From assembly GCF_015706575.1 (NCBI RefSeq), contig NW_024037058.1:18745547-18809546 (forward strand): DNA of 64,000 nucleotides. Direction: 5' to 3'. The DNA is from Patiria miniata (Eukaryota > Echinodermata > Asteroidea > Valvatida > Asterinidae). Positions 12,040-24,040 of the stretch are shown in pieces; within the stretch, counting starts at the first letter, position 1; each line of letters opens with the position of its first letter. A model generated the notes under the pieces. The model saw only the letters and a list, made by a program, of their open reading frames with translations, was not told where the DNA came from and ran no database searches. Position numbers and translations under genes: made by a program.

Positions 12040-12558
12040 AATAAGGGCTGTGCATTTTTTTTTCGAATAATTTAGTATTCGATTATTCGAAAATTCGGTG
12101 TCGGAATAAACTTCAAAAATGTTAAAAATGTGCCAGTGTCACATGAAAATCGGACTCGTATGCAAATCGGACTCTTTTCCCCTTTTATTGGTTAAACCCT
12201 CTCACGTGACCGGTCCCTCTCCTAATTATCTATGCATGAGCATGCGCAATACCACCAATGAGTCCGTATTTCATAAAACCTAAATTCATGCTACACCAGC
12301 CTAAACTGGTCACTGGTCGAAAAACTGAGCTTATTAAAATAATTCGAAGAACAGGTAGCGGTGGCTGATATTGGACTGATTAACAAAAAACCTTAAGCTA
12401 TAATATTCCTCAAAGTGTGGCATTTAACAACAGTTAAATCACAAAACGTTTTAAGTCACATATTACAGAATTATGAATCGAAAACAAAACATGTTACTCG
12501 GATATTCGGTGGTTGATGATGAAATATTCGTATATTCAGTATATTCGGCACAGCCCCG
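12040..12558. mobile_element. hAT-like miniature element (GGGCTGTGC ends)
   Basis: The ends are AAGGGCTGTGC at the left and GGCACAGCCCC at the right. The 8-mer GTGCTTGT occurs just outside both ends (12032-12039 and 12559-12566), as expected for a hAT target duplication, although two or three bases at the left junction do not fit exactly. The outer parts are rich in TTCG/TATTCG motifs, and the centre holds the dispersed 160-bp repeat also seen at 10126-10288. A related element with a perfect duplication is at 51894-52189. No transposase is encoded. Confidence 0.7.
12138..12303 (-). repeat. Dispersed ~160-bp repeat, copy 2 (inside hAT-like element)
   Basis: Reverse-complement match to 10126-10288. 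It is either a normal internal part of this hAT family or an older insertion; the 51894-52189 relative is too short to contain it. Confidence 0.55.
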
Positions 12559-12566
12559 GTGCTTGT

Positions 12567-13877
12567 GGGCTGGTTGGGACAGTGCCCAAGACGATTATCA
12601 GAAGGAGATGACTTTCTACAGCACCACCACATCCCCGTAAAAGTATCTTGTATTAAATCCCTACCTCGGGTTTTCGAAATATGATACATGGAATATGTTT
12701 CTGCTTTAAACAAAAGTCTTCTTTTGTGACTGTCTCCTTTTGATTGTACTGGGCCTCTGCAGAAAACTTCGCGAGTTTTCTCGAGAGGGTTCAGTTGAAA
12801 AGAAAAAACAGAGTCCCCTGTGGTGGCAAAAATCATGACAAAGCCTCTTTAATTTCAGCAGGCAAACCTCTTTTTTCCCCTTTCATTCAAAGTTGGAGTT
12901 TGAATTGGTCATTTCCGAAGCCAGGAAAGAAGAGTAATAGTTAGATCCCGGTAAACGGCCGGCTTTTATTTCTTGCGGGGTCCGGGTCTATGCCCCCAGG
13001 GTCGGCCCCCGTATAATGACCAGGGTTTCCTCGCTGACTGAAACCGCTGAACGCGGAACAGCCTGAAGGAGGGAAAGACCGTCCCAGATCGGATGGATGA
13101 ACCTTATGATCTCACATCACCAGGGGATTGTACTGATCTTTGCCATTTTCGTTTTTGCAATTCATTTTTCCTCTTGCTTTATTAAGTGGGAAGGCGGGGG
13201 GGGGGGGGGTGAAACACATGCACAGCTGACCTTTTCTCTGAAGGTCAATTAGCCCAGGGACAGTGTGCATATTAACAAAGTATAGGCACAACAAGTAAAC
13301 GTTGAAATTATTCTTCCTTCTCCCAAGTTCTGTGCCAACTTGATATTGTTGAAAACTAGGGCACATTTTTTGCCCCGTGTTTTTTTTTTCGAGTATCAAC
13401 AAAAATATAAATTGCTATTTTCTAGAAATACGAAAGTTATTCACTTTGGAGTGAGATATCGAAACGAAAAAAAAAAAATCCTACAACGTTTAATTATGAC
13501 ATGATTTCTTCACAAATGCATTTGCCACTAATAGGCCTATTTTATTTCGGTGGATATCTTTGTCATTAATTTTAGTGGCGCAAAAGACAAGAGCCTTTTT
13601 TCAGAGGGGTGCAGGCTCCCAAAACAGAACCAAGAAAGAATCGATGTTTTTCGTTAAAATAAACGTACAAATTGAAAATTCATTAGGAGAAAAAAAATTG
13701 AATTTGTTGAAGAACTTGGGTGCTGGTTTGGTCAAGTAAAAGTTCATCATTGCTTCATTGCTGACGTGTTTAAAGAAAAAAAGTAAGTAAAGTCTGTCAC
13801 GAGCCAATGTGGCCCATCAGGCCAGCGTTTATCTCCGATTTCAGTAGCATGAAACAAATGAGAATATTTCTACTCCC
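12567..13877. other. Unannotated stretch
   Basis: Short open frames and a G-run near 13196-13209. The segment CCTTTTTTCAGAGGGGTGCA (13592-13611) recurs as its complement near 19965-19987, which may mark a degenerate dispersed repeat. Confidence 0.35.
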
Positions 13878-14059
13878 CCTGGATGGGATGCTAGTCCATC
13901 GCAGGTTACTCCCCAGCTAATGCCGGTACCCATTTATATATACTCCTGGGTGGAAAGAGGCAAGTGGGGTGAAATGCCTTGCCCAAGGACACAACATTAT
14001 GCCAGTAGATGGATTCGAACCCCTGACCCTCTGATCGTGAACCCTAACCACCAGGCCAC
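13878..14059 (-). repeat. tRNA-derived SINE
   Basis: On the minus strand the copy starts with GTGGCCTGGTGGTTAGGG (A-box-like) and has a strong B box, GGTTCGAATCC (14011-14021). The body contains the complement of TTGCCCAAGGACACAA and ATGCTAGTCCATCGCAGGTT, motifs I associate with a SINE type common in marine invertebrates (recalled, not searched). It is not a functional tRNA: the cloverleaf arms do not pair. Confidence 0.7.
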
Positions 14060-15729
14060 ATTCCTCACTGGAGGTCTAAGTATAAGCAACAACAGACTAC
14101 CCTACTCCCGAAACTTTCTCGACAGAAAACATGCACAAAAATGGAAGAGAAATCTAACAAAAAGTAAAAGGAGAGGGTAACAGAATACCATACATGCAGG
14201 AAAAAGGAACCACGGTGAAAACACCTAGTAAACTTCCGAAATAAAAAACACCATCTTTTTTTCTTTTTTTTAAAGGAAGCTCTTGTCGACTGGCACCCAA
14301 ATAACGTCAATACGGGGGCTAAAAGATCACACACTTGACTTAAAATAAATAGCAAAAAAAAAAAAAATCACCAAAAACAGCCGAGATCCCGTAAATCTGG
14401 AACTAAATCTGGCGAAAAAAAAATACTTGAAAACAAAAAAGAGAACTATTCTGTCAGCTAAAGGTCGGCCTGGTGGACTGAATGACGTTGACGCCCTCGT
14501 TGCGATGATCCCCAAAGGGCAAAAGTAGGTTATTTTGATAATAAAAATAGAACGGCTGCAATCCGCATGGGGAACGGACGTTTGACACCGCGCATTGAAT
14601 CGCCAAACAATGGGGGCGCACTACACTTTACAAAAAAATGACATCGGTGGATCAATGAACGATGACGCGCCTCATATACGTCGTATCGCGGGCGGGAAAG
14701 ACCGGGGTTATTTTCGACTCTATCGAGATGCCATAAAAGACTCACGTATCGAATAACAAGCAAGAGTGCAGTGCGGGCGTTAGGTGTGAGCAAACCTATC
14801 TGTTTATTTTGTGTGTAAACAAAATATCTCCGTCATTCTGGCCCCAAATCCCTCAATTCCGCTACAGGGATTTTTAGGGGGGCCGCGGGTGTGAATAGTG
14901 CGACTCTTAAGCCATAAGAAAAAGATAACAAACAAACAAGCAACATATTGAAACTTAAAACGGAATAGCAACACTTGGGGGCAAAGGATGGACATTTTAT
15001 CTTATTCGTATGTGCAAAAGGTTAGGTTACGCCTGTAAAAACTTTTATGTGACAATGGAAAACCGCTAAATGTGTAGAAATCAACTTTCAAAATTAGATA
15101 ACGTCTGGGAGGACAAAATAATAATAATGCAAAATAGGCGATAAAATAATGTTTCAAATAGGTTCTCATTCTAAATGACAAATGTTCGTTTCACGTGCCC
15201 ATGGTAACTGATGATATAAGATTTTAATTGATTTTGGATGGAAAAAAATGTCTAACGCCATAGAGAATGGTATAAAACATCACATCAACAACACAGCCCC
15301 CCCCCCCTCCCCCGCAATAAAAGTAATGGATACAAAATAAGTCCAATCCAAACAGAAGCCATATTTTCCCGTACTTGGTGTGTTATCAAAGAACTGTTAA
15401 CCCCTGTGGTCCCTCCTCCTCATACGCCCACATCAGTCTCATAATTGACGCCAAAAAGCGGATGGCAGGTTACGGTAAAATGAAAAACTGCCCTCTGTCG
15501 GGGACGATAGGACAGGCTAGGCAGTGACAGAGGAGCGTAAAAAATACGCGGAATCGTACGCCTGACAGTGTGGCCAATACAAGATGGGAATGTTGGCAAT
15601 ACATTGGGAACTTGGAATTTTTAATCCAAATTTCAAGAAATACTGAGATTTTGTGCATTTTTGTTAACCGCAAACAATTTTGTATTATTTTGTAAAGTAA
15701 AGATGGTACAAATATCGTATATTATGTAT
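14060..15729. other. Unannotated stretch
   Basis: A-runs and C-runs, with short frames on the minus strand around 14065-14995. Nothing recognisable. Confidence 0.35.
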
Positions 15730-15737
15730 ATTGGTTG

Positions 15738-15877
15738 CAGACTTGTATGACTCGTGACTTGGACTCGGACTCGAGTCCGACTCGAGTCCCATTTTCCGTG
15801 ACTCGGACTCGGATTCGAGCCAGGATGACAGATGACTCGGACTCCGACTCGATGTTGGTGACTTAAATACAAATCTG
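15738..15877. mobile_element. Short hAT-like element with GACTCG repeats
   Basis: Termini CAGACTTGTATGACTCGTG (left) and the complement of CAGATTTGTATTTAAGTCACC (right) form imperfect inverted repeats. Flanking 8-mers ATTGGTTG (15730-15737) and ATTGGTCG (15878-15885) match at 7 of 8, as expected for an aged hAT target duplication. The interior is built largely from the hexamer GACTCG and its complement. It resembles in style the larger GAGTAC-rich element at 47679-48342. Confidence 0.7.
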
Positions 15878-15885
15878 ATTGGTCG

Positions 15886-18756
15886 GTTGCGTTGTACGCC
15901 TCGCTGGTACTGGCCCCATCAAAATTTGGTCTGTTTGATCTTACCATCGTCCGTACTATATTGGAGAATCGTGAGAATTCTTGGGAATTTTACTGCCATC
16001 ATCTTGGGATTTCCAAATTTGATGAGTGGTCACGCTGACGCTTAGCCTACATAACAGACTGCTCTGCTCTTGATTACCTTCACGGATCAAGACATAACTA
16101 CAAGCACTCACACAAATCCTAACCAAAAAACCACATGACACTTAAAATCTCTTTCAACTTGCAAAGAACAACAAGGTACATAATCTAACGAAAATTGAAA
16201 TTGGTATCTCCATATCTCCAGAGTAATATTTACGAGCTTTATGAGATTGAGACTGGGGGGAAAAGATTGGTGCGTCCAGTTATTCATGGATATTTTGCGT
16301 ATATGTCAAGGGAGGGCGCTGTGCACTTTTTAGATTACAACATTTTGTAGGAGGGTTTACCAATAAAAGTAAGCGGCATAATCGGTATGGAATACGCAGG
16401 AACACTGTATGATGGTGTGTTTATGGCGACACAATTTATCGTGTCAACATGTGAACAAAAGCAAATGCCTGATCCATTGTAAAAATAACTACGGTGAAGG
16501 AATCCCATCAAAATCATGGGAAATAGAATGGTTTATTCAAAATCATTGATTATATTTCGAAGTTTATAAACTGTTCTCATCAACTGAAAACGGTTTATGA
16601 ACTGTTTTATGCTTGTTGGCCTATTCCGAATGGTCTATGTCAACAAATTACACTTCTGCGTCCAACTCCTGATGGCTGAATGAGTAAGACCAGCACTATA
16701 TAAACCTCGAAACAATGACTTGGCGCTAAAAATACTACAGTAGCTGACACAAACAATAGAACAATACTTTCACAAGAAAGTATCAAAACCAGTCACAATA
16801 GCCGCCGCACAATGGTCGAACAAAGCACTTCCAACTGACACCCAACTTTGAAAAGATCCCGAGCCAGGGCCCGTACAGTTTTGATACAATTATTGTTAGC
16901 GAATTACGGCACAAAACGGCATTGTAGGCCCTATTGACAGAAATATGTCAATCATTCTTGCACCTTCAGCTGATAAAAACCTTGTCAATTGCTCTTTTGT
17001 GCCCCGCACATGTTTTTACAATAGATACAAATACTGCATTTCCTAACTGGATTTAAAACAATATATTCCAATTTCACATGAGTAAACTCACTTATAAATG
17101 TATTTTCTTCAAAGCTCGAGTTTCCGTTTATTTCGGGTGTAAGCATCACGTGGCGGCGGATTTATCTATACATGATAACCTTACACCGTTAACAACGATT
17201 TTTGTATGCAATGAATCGCGACTTACGACGAAAAAAATCATTCATGAAACAATGGCATCGCAAACAAAGGCATTTTGTTAGATTGTGATTTTGACAGCAC
17301 TAGCAGTCAACAAAATCAAAATACATGAAATCCTAACACTTCTTATAAATCCTATTGGGATTTTGCAGGATTTCCTTCTTAAATTTTCAATTCAAACGAG
17401 AACGATGTCTCTCAAAGTTTCAAAATACATGAAAACACTAACAAAGTGTGTCTGCTTACCTTACAGTTGCATTCCATCCAAACACACCACTTCGTTCAAA
17501 ATGAACACAATCTTCACACAGCCGTCCAATATTCACCAAAATTGTATGTAGATATCCAGATATAGCTCCTGGTCCGCGAGATCCTTCTCTTTGGAATTAG
17601 TCTGGCGAGATTTCCTTTCAGTTCATTAGCAGACCAATAATGATTCCAGCATAGGTAAGGCTTTCCTAGAAAGTAACCACGTACAATATCCGAGTACCGC
17701 CTGCTGCTCTCAACAGCTCGAGATAAAACCTGCGTTATGCACACAAAAATAGAATTATGTGTTTAGTAATGTCGTCTTCTCGGCACTGTTGACCGTACCA
17801 TTGAAAAGTGCTTACACTTTTATACCAACAAAGGTTTTGTGGTCCATTGAAGTCTTAATGCTTTAACGAAGAGTCTGGGCTATATTATATACCCGATGGA
17901 CTCGTGTCAATATTGCGGTGTCTTATGAAGATGTGGCGTGGGTCGGGCAAGAAGCTCGTGGCCGCATTGTTTGTAGTTGGTTATTGCTGCATGGAAGTGA
18001 CTACATAGATGACAGGAGAATGTCCAATGCATGTATTTTTCCACAACAGAAGGATAACATCATACCTCGATCCAATTATGTTGACTCCATTGTTTCAGAC
18101 TAAATGGGGTTCTGAGCGATCAGCGCAGTTCTTGGCATGGCGTGCTTTTCATGCCGATCAGCCTACCATACCAGTCACTATTCCCATGGAGCTATAAAAA
18201 GGATAGCTCCATGCTATTCCTAGCTATTTCCGCGCTGACGAAGATCAATTATTGGCCACATTTCTGAACAAATCCTCGCTTATGCTCTTACAGATTAACG
18301 TCACTCCAACTGTAAGCGGTGGGGATTAACTTGTGCGTTTCCCTCAGTTATTCCAAACACGACGTCTATTTTCCCCCAAGTATTTGGACCTAAACTGACC
18401 ACTCTGTGCCGATAGATGGCGCTACACACAATTTTCTTTTGATAGGAAACTCCGCTGTGCAAAGTTTGCTGATATTGTAAGTTTTGTAATTTTAGAACTT
18501 TATTCTACACTCACAAATCATAGAAATTCGATACCTTTATTGTTCTTGTGTTTAATAATGACGTGCTTGAAGGGTGAAGAATGACATGCATGCAAATATT
18601 ACACCTTAATATCGCAAAATGATAATTTTAAAATAATTTTTAAAGGGTAAAGGATGTACTCGAGTGTATCACAAGTCCTCCAGTCCCAATTCAACTCACA
18701 AGCTATTCAAGTGAGCTTTGACAAAGGCATTCCTTTGTTATTGTTCATCCACTGTT
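15886..18756. other. Unannotated stretch
   Basis: No recognised elements. On the minus strand a donor-like CTGTAAG/GTAAGC occurs at about 17457, but no convincing acceptor and frame were found upstream of it. Confidence 0.35.
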
Positions 18757-18815
18757 ACTTGTGAGTGGACTTGTTAGTGGACTTGTGAGTGGACTTGTGA
18801 GTGGACTTGTGAGGG
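18757..18815 (+). repeat. 12-bp minisatellite, about 5 units
   Basis: Unit ACTTGTGAGTGG repeated about five times with a G/T variant in unit 2 and a 1-bp loss in the last unit. Confidence 0.85.
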
Positions 18816-18905
18816 ACTCGACACTAAATCCTTAAAACATTTCACGTGGTCCAAATTCCAATTAAAAAAAGAGACTGAATTTTCTGCCGTGCTTTTCTTT
18901 TAAAG

Positions 18906-19126
18906 TTTCATATTTCTTCGGATTTGTATAATGCGCCATTACAAAAACAGGCAACAAAACCTCTAAACGCCACCCGAGGGCACATTGCGATCCCTTCAAA
19001 TCATATTTTGTCCGATCCAACTTGTCAACAGTTGGCGGCATATTTCGCCAACAGCCGATGCAGAGCCACGTGGAACGGAGCCTACTGTACCTGTCCTGGG
19101 TTTGCGGCGCAGACTGAAAGACCAAG
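18906..19126 (+). CDS. Possible exon (low confidence), Cys-containing
   Basis: A pyrimidine-rich stretch ending in AAAG precedes the segment, and a donor-like CCAAG/GTGACC follows it. One frame is open for about 73 codons and near its end has closely spaced cysteines with NGAYCTCPGF, which resembles the end of an EGF-like domain. The other plus-strand frame and a minus-strand frame are also open here, so GC-rich chance sequence is a serious alternative. No neighbouring exons were found. Confidence 0.15.
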
Positions 19127-20614
19127 GTGACCCGTTACAAACGAGGACATGCTCTCCCCCGGTAGAACAAACAAGACACCGTCAGAGAGAGGGGCGAGAG
19201 GGTTAAGTGAGGGAGGCACTCACGGGACAGGTGTGAAGTAGGTGATCGCTGCAGGGTACTTCCGCTTTATTTAAAGAGACCTACCTCATTGCTCTCAAAC
19301 AACTCGCACAAATTCAAGAGCCAAATTTTAAGGCAAATCAAAAGAAAAGAAAACGGGAAATGAAATTACAGCAAAACAAACTCCCGAGGAAAACAGGCAT
19401 GTCTTAAACATATACATCGCATGATATTTTGACAAGTAAATTTTTTTTGCTGCACATCATCGTTCTGTGCTTGGATGCAATTAAAAATGTATCCGAAATC
19501 TCAATAATCCAAATTCTTGAAGTTATATTCGCAATATTTTGGGAACTATAACGTGTTTATTTCGCACTCTTGCAGGTCTACAAAACGCAAGTTCCTTCAG
19601 TGATGTTTTGTTGACAATAGCCTGTCTAAGATGATTTAGTTAATGCGTATATGATTATTAATGAATTTTTCGTTATGATGCGTCTGTAAAAAAACACACA
19701 CATCGCTCCACTGTCTCTGAACCTGAACCAGAAGACAATTTTCATTTCATTTCACTTCGAAATATTAATTCTTCTTGTAAAATGGCAAAATTAACATAGG
19801 ATAATAAAAGGTATTAAAGATCGGGGTATGATCTTTAATACCTTTTTTTAAATCCTATTTTAATTTTTACCCTTAAAAAAATAGTTTTTTGTTCTCCTAA
19901 CGTATTTTCAATTTGTATGTTTTGTTTTAACGAAAACAAACCCTACTTTATTCCGATTTGGGGCGTCTGCACCCCTCTGAAAAAGGAATTTCATTTTTGT
20001 TGCATGTGAGAACCGAATTATCGTCTAGCAGCCAATAATTCGATTTGTGTGAAGATATAATTCAATGACTAAACGTTGTGGATTTTTTCGTTCGATGTCT
20101 CATTAAAAAAAAAACGTTTTAATTTCTATAGGGAAATGACAGGAATTGAAAAAAAACACCCCCAAATATATAATTTTAAAGGTGAAACTCGAAAATATAA
20201 GGGGAACGCATCTTTAAATAAAGGCATAATAAAGCTTAACATTGTAGAATTGGCAATACAACATTCTCCAAATGTCCCAACAATCCGGGCCTAGCCTAGG
20301 CAGGAGACCGGGAGTCCGCCGTAACAGACGGCAGTGTAGCTCCCTGCAACCCTCGCATGGGACCGCGTGCAAACAAGGCGTCTGTCAGACCCTGGCTTGA
20401 GCTGCTCGCGTCTGTCCGACGGTGTTGATGAATGACTCTCGAGTGGCCCAAGTGTGATGTGTGTAATTGACAGCATTGTGTGATTGCGATGATGAGGCAT
20501 CGAGCGCATGGGACGGTCGCCACAAGGGAAGCATTAGTAGGGCCCACGAACTCGCGATTGGTGCATGGAATAATTGGTTAGTTTTAAAGGTAATGGAAAC
20601 ATTTTCTTTTGGGC
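19127..20614. other. Mostly unannotated stretch containing one hairpin
   Basis: Apart from the hairpin at 19806-19846, no gene or recognised repeat is seen. The GC-richer segment at 20281-20560 has overlapping minus-strand frames without recognisable domains. Confidence 0.35.
19806..19846. repeat. 17-bp perfect hairpin within a longer imperfect inverted repeat
   Basis: AAAAGGTATTAAAGATC is followed after 7 nt (GGGGTAT) by its exact complement. Outside it, AAAATTAACATAGGAT and the complement of AAAATTAAAATAGGAT extend the stem to roughly 40 bp with a few mismatches. It may be a small foldback element; no target duplication was identified. Confidence 0.65.
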
Positions 20615-20622
20615 ATTTCTTT

Positions 20623-21266
20623 CAAGGGCGGATCTAGAACACAATTAAGGGGGGCCAAAAAAATGTTTTTCCCCTAAAAATTTCATTCAAAAATTTACGG
20701 TGTGACGGTTCGGGCCCGTTTAAGGGCGCCGGAAAATTTTTGGATTCTAAATGCTGTGTGGTGCGATCAGAGGCAATGTCCGAACACTTTAACAAATTTC
20801 TTTAAAGTGGTGTACGCAGTGGCTACCTATTTTTGCGACGTCACTTAAAAAAAAAAAATAATTGGGTTAGTTTTTTTTCGGGGGGGGGGGGGGGGGGTGG
20901 GGCACAAGGGCGGATCCAGGGGGGGGGGGGGCAAAGGGGGCCATGGCCCCCCCCAAAAAAACGAAACCAATTATTTTTTTTATGTGACATCGCAAAAAAG
21001 GCAGGCAATGAGTGCACCACCATCTTTTCCTCAAAAAAACATTGGTTAAAGTGGTCAGAAATTGCCTCAGATCGCATCACAGAGCATCTAGAATCCAAAT
21101 TTTTTTCGGGGCCCTTCAGCGGGCCCCGAACCCCACGCCGTAATTTTTTTGACCCGCTTTTTGGGAGGACCAAATTTTTGTTTGCCCCCCCCAAAAATTG
21201 TGTTCTGGATCCGCCCTGGGGGGGGGGGGGGGCATGGCCCTCCTTGGCCCCCTGGATCTGCCGTTG
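20623..21266 (-). mobile_element. hAT-like miniature element (GGGCGGATC family), interrupted by a second copy
   Basis: The outer ends are CAAGGGCGGATCTAG and the complement of CAACGGCAGATCCAG. Flanking 8-mers ATTTCTTT (20615-20622) and ATTTATTT (21267-21274) match at 7 of 8. The outer element is in minus orientation relative to the copy at 63176-63493. A second, plus-oriented copy (20905-21218) sits inside its poly-G tract. Without the insert the outer element is about 330 bp, close to the 318 bp of the 63176 copy. No protein is encoded; the ~145-codon frames here read poly-G DNA. Confidence 0.8.
20905..21218 (+). mobile_element. Nested hAT-like miniature element (GGGCGGATC family)
   Basis: Starts CAAGGGCGGATCCAG and ends CTGGATCCGCCCTG (314 bp). 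It matches the 63176-63493 copy closely along its length, including GGTTAAAGTGGTCAGAAATT. Because it landed in a long G-run, its target duplication cannot be verified. Confidence 0.75.
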
Positions 21267-21274
21267 ATTTATTT

Positions 21275-22039
21275 TCGTAAGAAACAACAAAATTGCTCAA
21301 ATTCTTAAGAAGGGTGCATAAAATCATATTAACTTGTTCGCTCATTCACCCATTACAATGACGTAATGAACTTAATATCATTGGATAAAGGACATCCTGG
21401 CCTTTTTTTCTTGCAGTTGCCTCTTTCTGAAATATTCAGTTCATTTCGGATAATTTACATTTAAAAATAGGTATACTTTCTTTTGAAACTCCCTGTACAT
21501 TGTGAGAAAACGGAGGGGGGGGGGGGCTCGTAACTGGATTCCATTGTTAACGCACGTTAAAATCTGTGCCCGCCGGCACAGTTTCTAAATCCACTTTCAG
21601 TGATTTTTTTTCTTCCGAATGATACCATTTCAGGCGCAATAATTTCACAGGGTATCTGGTATCAGTCCTATCTTCACTTTGAACAAGGATTTTCTCGTGA
21701 AATCGGTAGGTATATTTTCGGGTAACTGCCAATGTTCTGACGTCTCTTTAAGGCAGAAATGCGCGTACGGGAGGATGGCGGCATCGAAGCAGTATAAGTT
21801 ACTACATGATTTACTTTTCCTGTGAAAAACTTCTCTTCGCTCAGTTGGAAGAAACTCCGACCGGTTTGCGAAAGTTAGAAAGATTACTTTGTGGAAAAGT
21901 ACATTCAATTGCGTTTGAATGATGGCCAAACCCGGTCAACGGTCACATAGCTCGCCTACGCGTGATCCATCACAATTCTGAACAAGTTTGCCACAAGTCA
22001 CTGTTAAATCAGACGTTGGTGCCTCTACTTGCGCCAGTC
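21275..22039. other. Unannotated stretch
   Basis: Minus-strand frames at 21547-21732 and 21645-21929 are short and unrecognised. A G-run lies near 21515. Confidence 0.35.
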
Positions 22040-22205
22040 AGAATATCACTGTGCACAACAATGATCTGTGACATGCGTGCAGTTTGGGCAACTAATAATG
22101 CAAAACAAGACTGCGTTCTTAATCTGACCATTCAGCGGGCGCCTTCTATCGGGTCTTCGCTATCCCGTTCTTGTTTTACAAAAACATGGCATCCAAATTG
22201 ACCAA
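22040..22205 (+). repeat. Dispersed ~165-bp repeat, copy 1
   Basis: Similar to 55545-55710 in the same orientation. Shared landmarks are CAAGACTGCGT, CTGACCATTCAGC and GGCGCCTTCTATC, plus GCCAAATTGACC / TCCAAATTGACC near the end. The class is unknown. Confidence 0.6.
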
Positions 22206-22378
22206 TCAACAGCTTAGTCCACATTTCTGATCGAAATGACGTCACAGTTTTCTTGAGTCGACTCCGATTGGCTGGCGTGCGCGGTCGCATAAACTTTGCA
22301 TGTCAGGACCGTGGCTCTGCACAAGGGAATAGTTGATCCTCAGACTAGTCAACTCGGTGTCCAGCCACAAACCTACGG

Positions 22379-22590
22379 CCATTTCATGAAGCCACTACGT
22401 AGATATAATGCTAAGTAGAAATAATGTTAAGCAAGCTTAGAGGGTAAGCATAAATCAGGTGGGTCCCAGTCAGGAGAAATGTACAATGCACAGCATTTTG
22501 GCTGGTAACCTTTTTTTTTTGCTAAGCAAATATTTTCCACGCTCAGAAAATTCTCTGCTTAGCAGCTCCGAGAAATTTGCCACTGACAAG
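22379..22590 (+). repeat. Dispersed repeat rich in GCTAAGCA / TGCTTAGC, copy 1
   Basis: Matches the reverse complement of 37268-37498. Landmarks include ATTTCATGAAGCC / ATTTCATGGAGCC, CAGGTGGGTCCCAGT / CAGCTGGGACCCAGT, CATTTTGGCTGGT and repeated GCTAAGCA and TGCTTAGC motifs. It is probably a MITE-like element; boundaries are approximate. Confidence 0.6.
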
Positions 22591-23659
22591 TCACATCACC
22601 GAAGGGGAATTCTTCTACCGTGAGTTGGCTACAGTCAGCCGACGGTATATGCATATCGCTCCGGCCAAGGTTGCTGATTGGCCCCGGAGCTACAATAACT
22701 CGCAAAGAGCGAGACCGAGTAAAATTGGCCAGGGAAGTTGGCCCGGATAGCTTTCAGACAAGCAAGGGAAAATCGGGAATAAAAGCCAATGAAAGAGCAC
22801 AATAGAAGAGGACAAAACGAGCCATTAACAAATCATCAAATAAAGTAAACAAATCATCAAATAAAATCTCTTTTACACTGCCCTCGCCCCATTTCCCAGT
22901 TTTTATAGCCTTCCCTCACCAATTTCATCTCATACTGGGTCTGGTCATGGAGCTAATGGTCTGGTACGAGTTCAGTAGACAAAATCAGTAGTTTCTTTTG
23001 ACATGGTTATTTTTTTCTCTTTTTGAAGAAGAGGACAACAGGTGCGGCAGGTCTGTAATCCCACCACCAGCCAAACCGGACCCAAGTCACGTCCCAAGTT
23101 CAACGTCGTTAATCAATGACCGAGAAACAAAGCCACGCAGCGGGCAGGCCGACACCGGAAGATGCCTGGCGCGCACGTTTATTGACGGCCGTGGAACGAC
23201 GTGCTGCACGGTGCTCGGGTAACACGGACACGGGGTATTCGTCTGGTATATAATCCACCCGTCTGACAACATGTCACTGACGAGGCCTGAAGCACGTTCA
23301 GAGCAGTTAAGATGTAGCTTGTCTGGGGGTCTTTAAGATTCTTCTCATTCCAAATTGTCAGTTTCACGACCGTAGTTATTAATTGGATGCAATGTAGATA
23401 TTTTTTAAAGAAGCCATAACGAAATGACTACTGCTGCTTCAGTTTGCCACATTTTACGCATATGGCATCGCTAGAGTTAATGCAGAGCAACCATCTTAGT
23501 CAGCGTTTTCTGTTAAACATTTCAATTCAGTTGAGTAACAATGTTCTCCCGCAAACGGTCTTAGTTCTAGTACAGAGAACAAAGAATACCAATAAGAACG
23601 ATGGAACCTTCAACCGCCTGTCAGTCGGTCTTTAGAAATCCCATTGTCTAGTGCCCATC
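22591..23659. other. Unannotated stretch
   Basis: No gene or recognised repeat. The GC-richer segment at 23040-23230 has open frames on both strands without recognisable domains. Confidence 0.35.
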
Positions 23660-23687
23660 TAGTCTCAAACTATGGAGTTTGAGACTA
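23660..23687. repeat. 12-bp perfect hairpin
   Basis: TAGTCTCAAACT, a 4-nt loop ATGG, then AGTTTGAGACTA. Isolated; no function assigned. Confidence 0.55.
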
Positions 23688-24022
23688 AAGAAACTAAAGG
23701 AGAACAAAAGCAAGGAAATCAAGGTCCACAATAATGGTAGCCGATCACTTCTCACGAGAGAATGCACAAAGTGCACACATGCCTGTATATCCAAGCAGAT
23801 AAAAAAAGATGCCTCGACCATGGCCCAACGCGAAAGGCATGAAGCTCGATGTCTAACAGAACAAGTTTGGATTGTCGTTCTCTCGCCCCCACCGCCCATT
23901 CTAACGGCGCTGGTAGCCTCCAATTTCTTTGAGTTCTCATTGGACAAATGTTCAACCAGTGACCCGGGGTCAACACTTCCTTCTACGCATGGAATGTACG
24001 TGAATTAATCAGGACCAAAAGG

Positions 24023-24040
24023 TACCCACAATGCTTTGCG
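24023..24040 (+). promoter_or_regulatory. Possible ZNF143/Staf-like promoter motif
   Basis: TACCCACAATGCTTTGCG resembles one form of the ZNF143/Staf-linked promoter element (ACCCACAATGC...TGCG) known from animal promoters. The same core appears on the other strand in each unit of the 161-bp array at 56010-56620 and, less exactly, at 7269. No start site or gene can be shown beside it, so the role is speculative. Confidence 0.2.

Noticed and set aside
17457..17600. Possible minus-strand exon ending at CTGTAAG/GTAAGC
   Set aside because: No acceptor or start codon could be placed upstream in the open frame.
20833..21290. Open frames of 144-149 codons on both strands
   Set aside because: They cross the nested hAT elements and their poly-G runs, and a transposase-like domain is not present.
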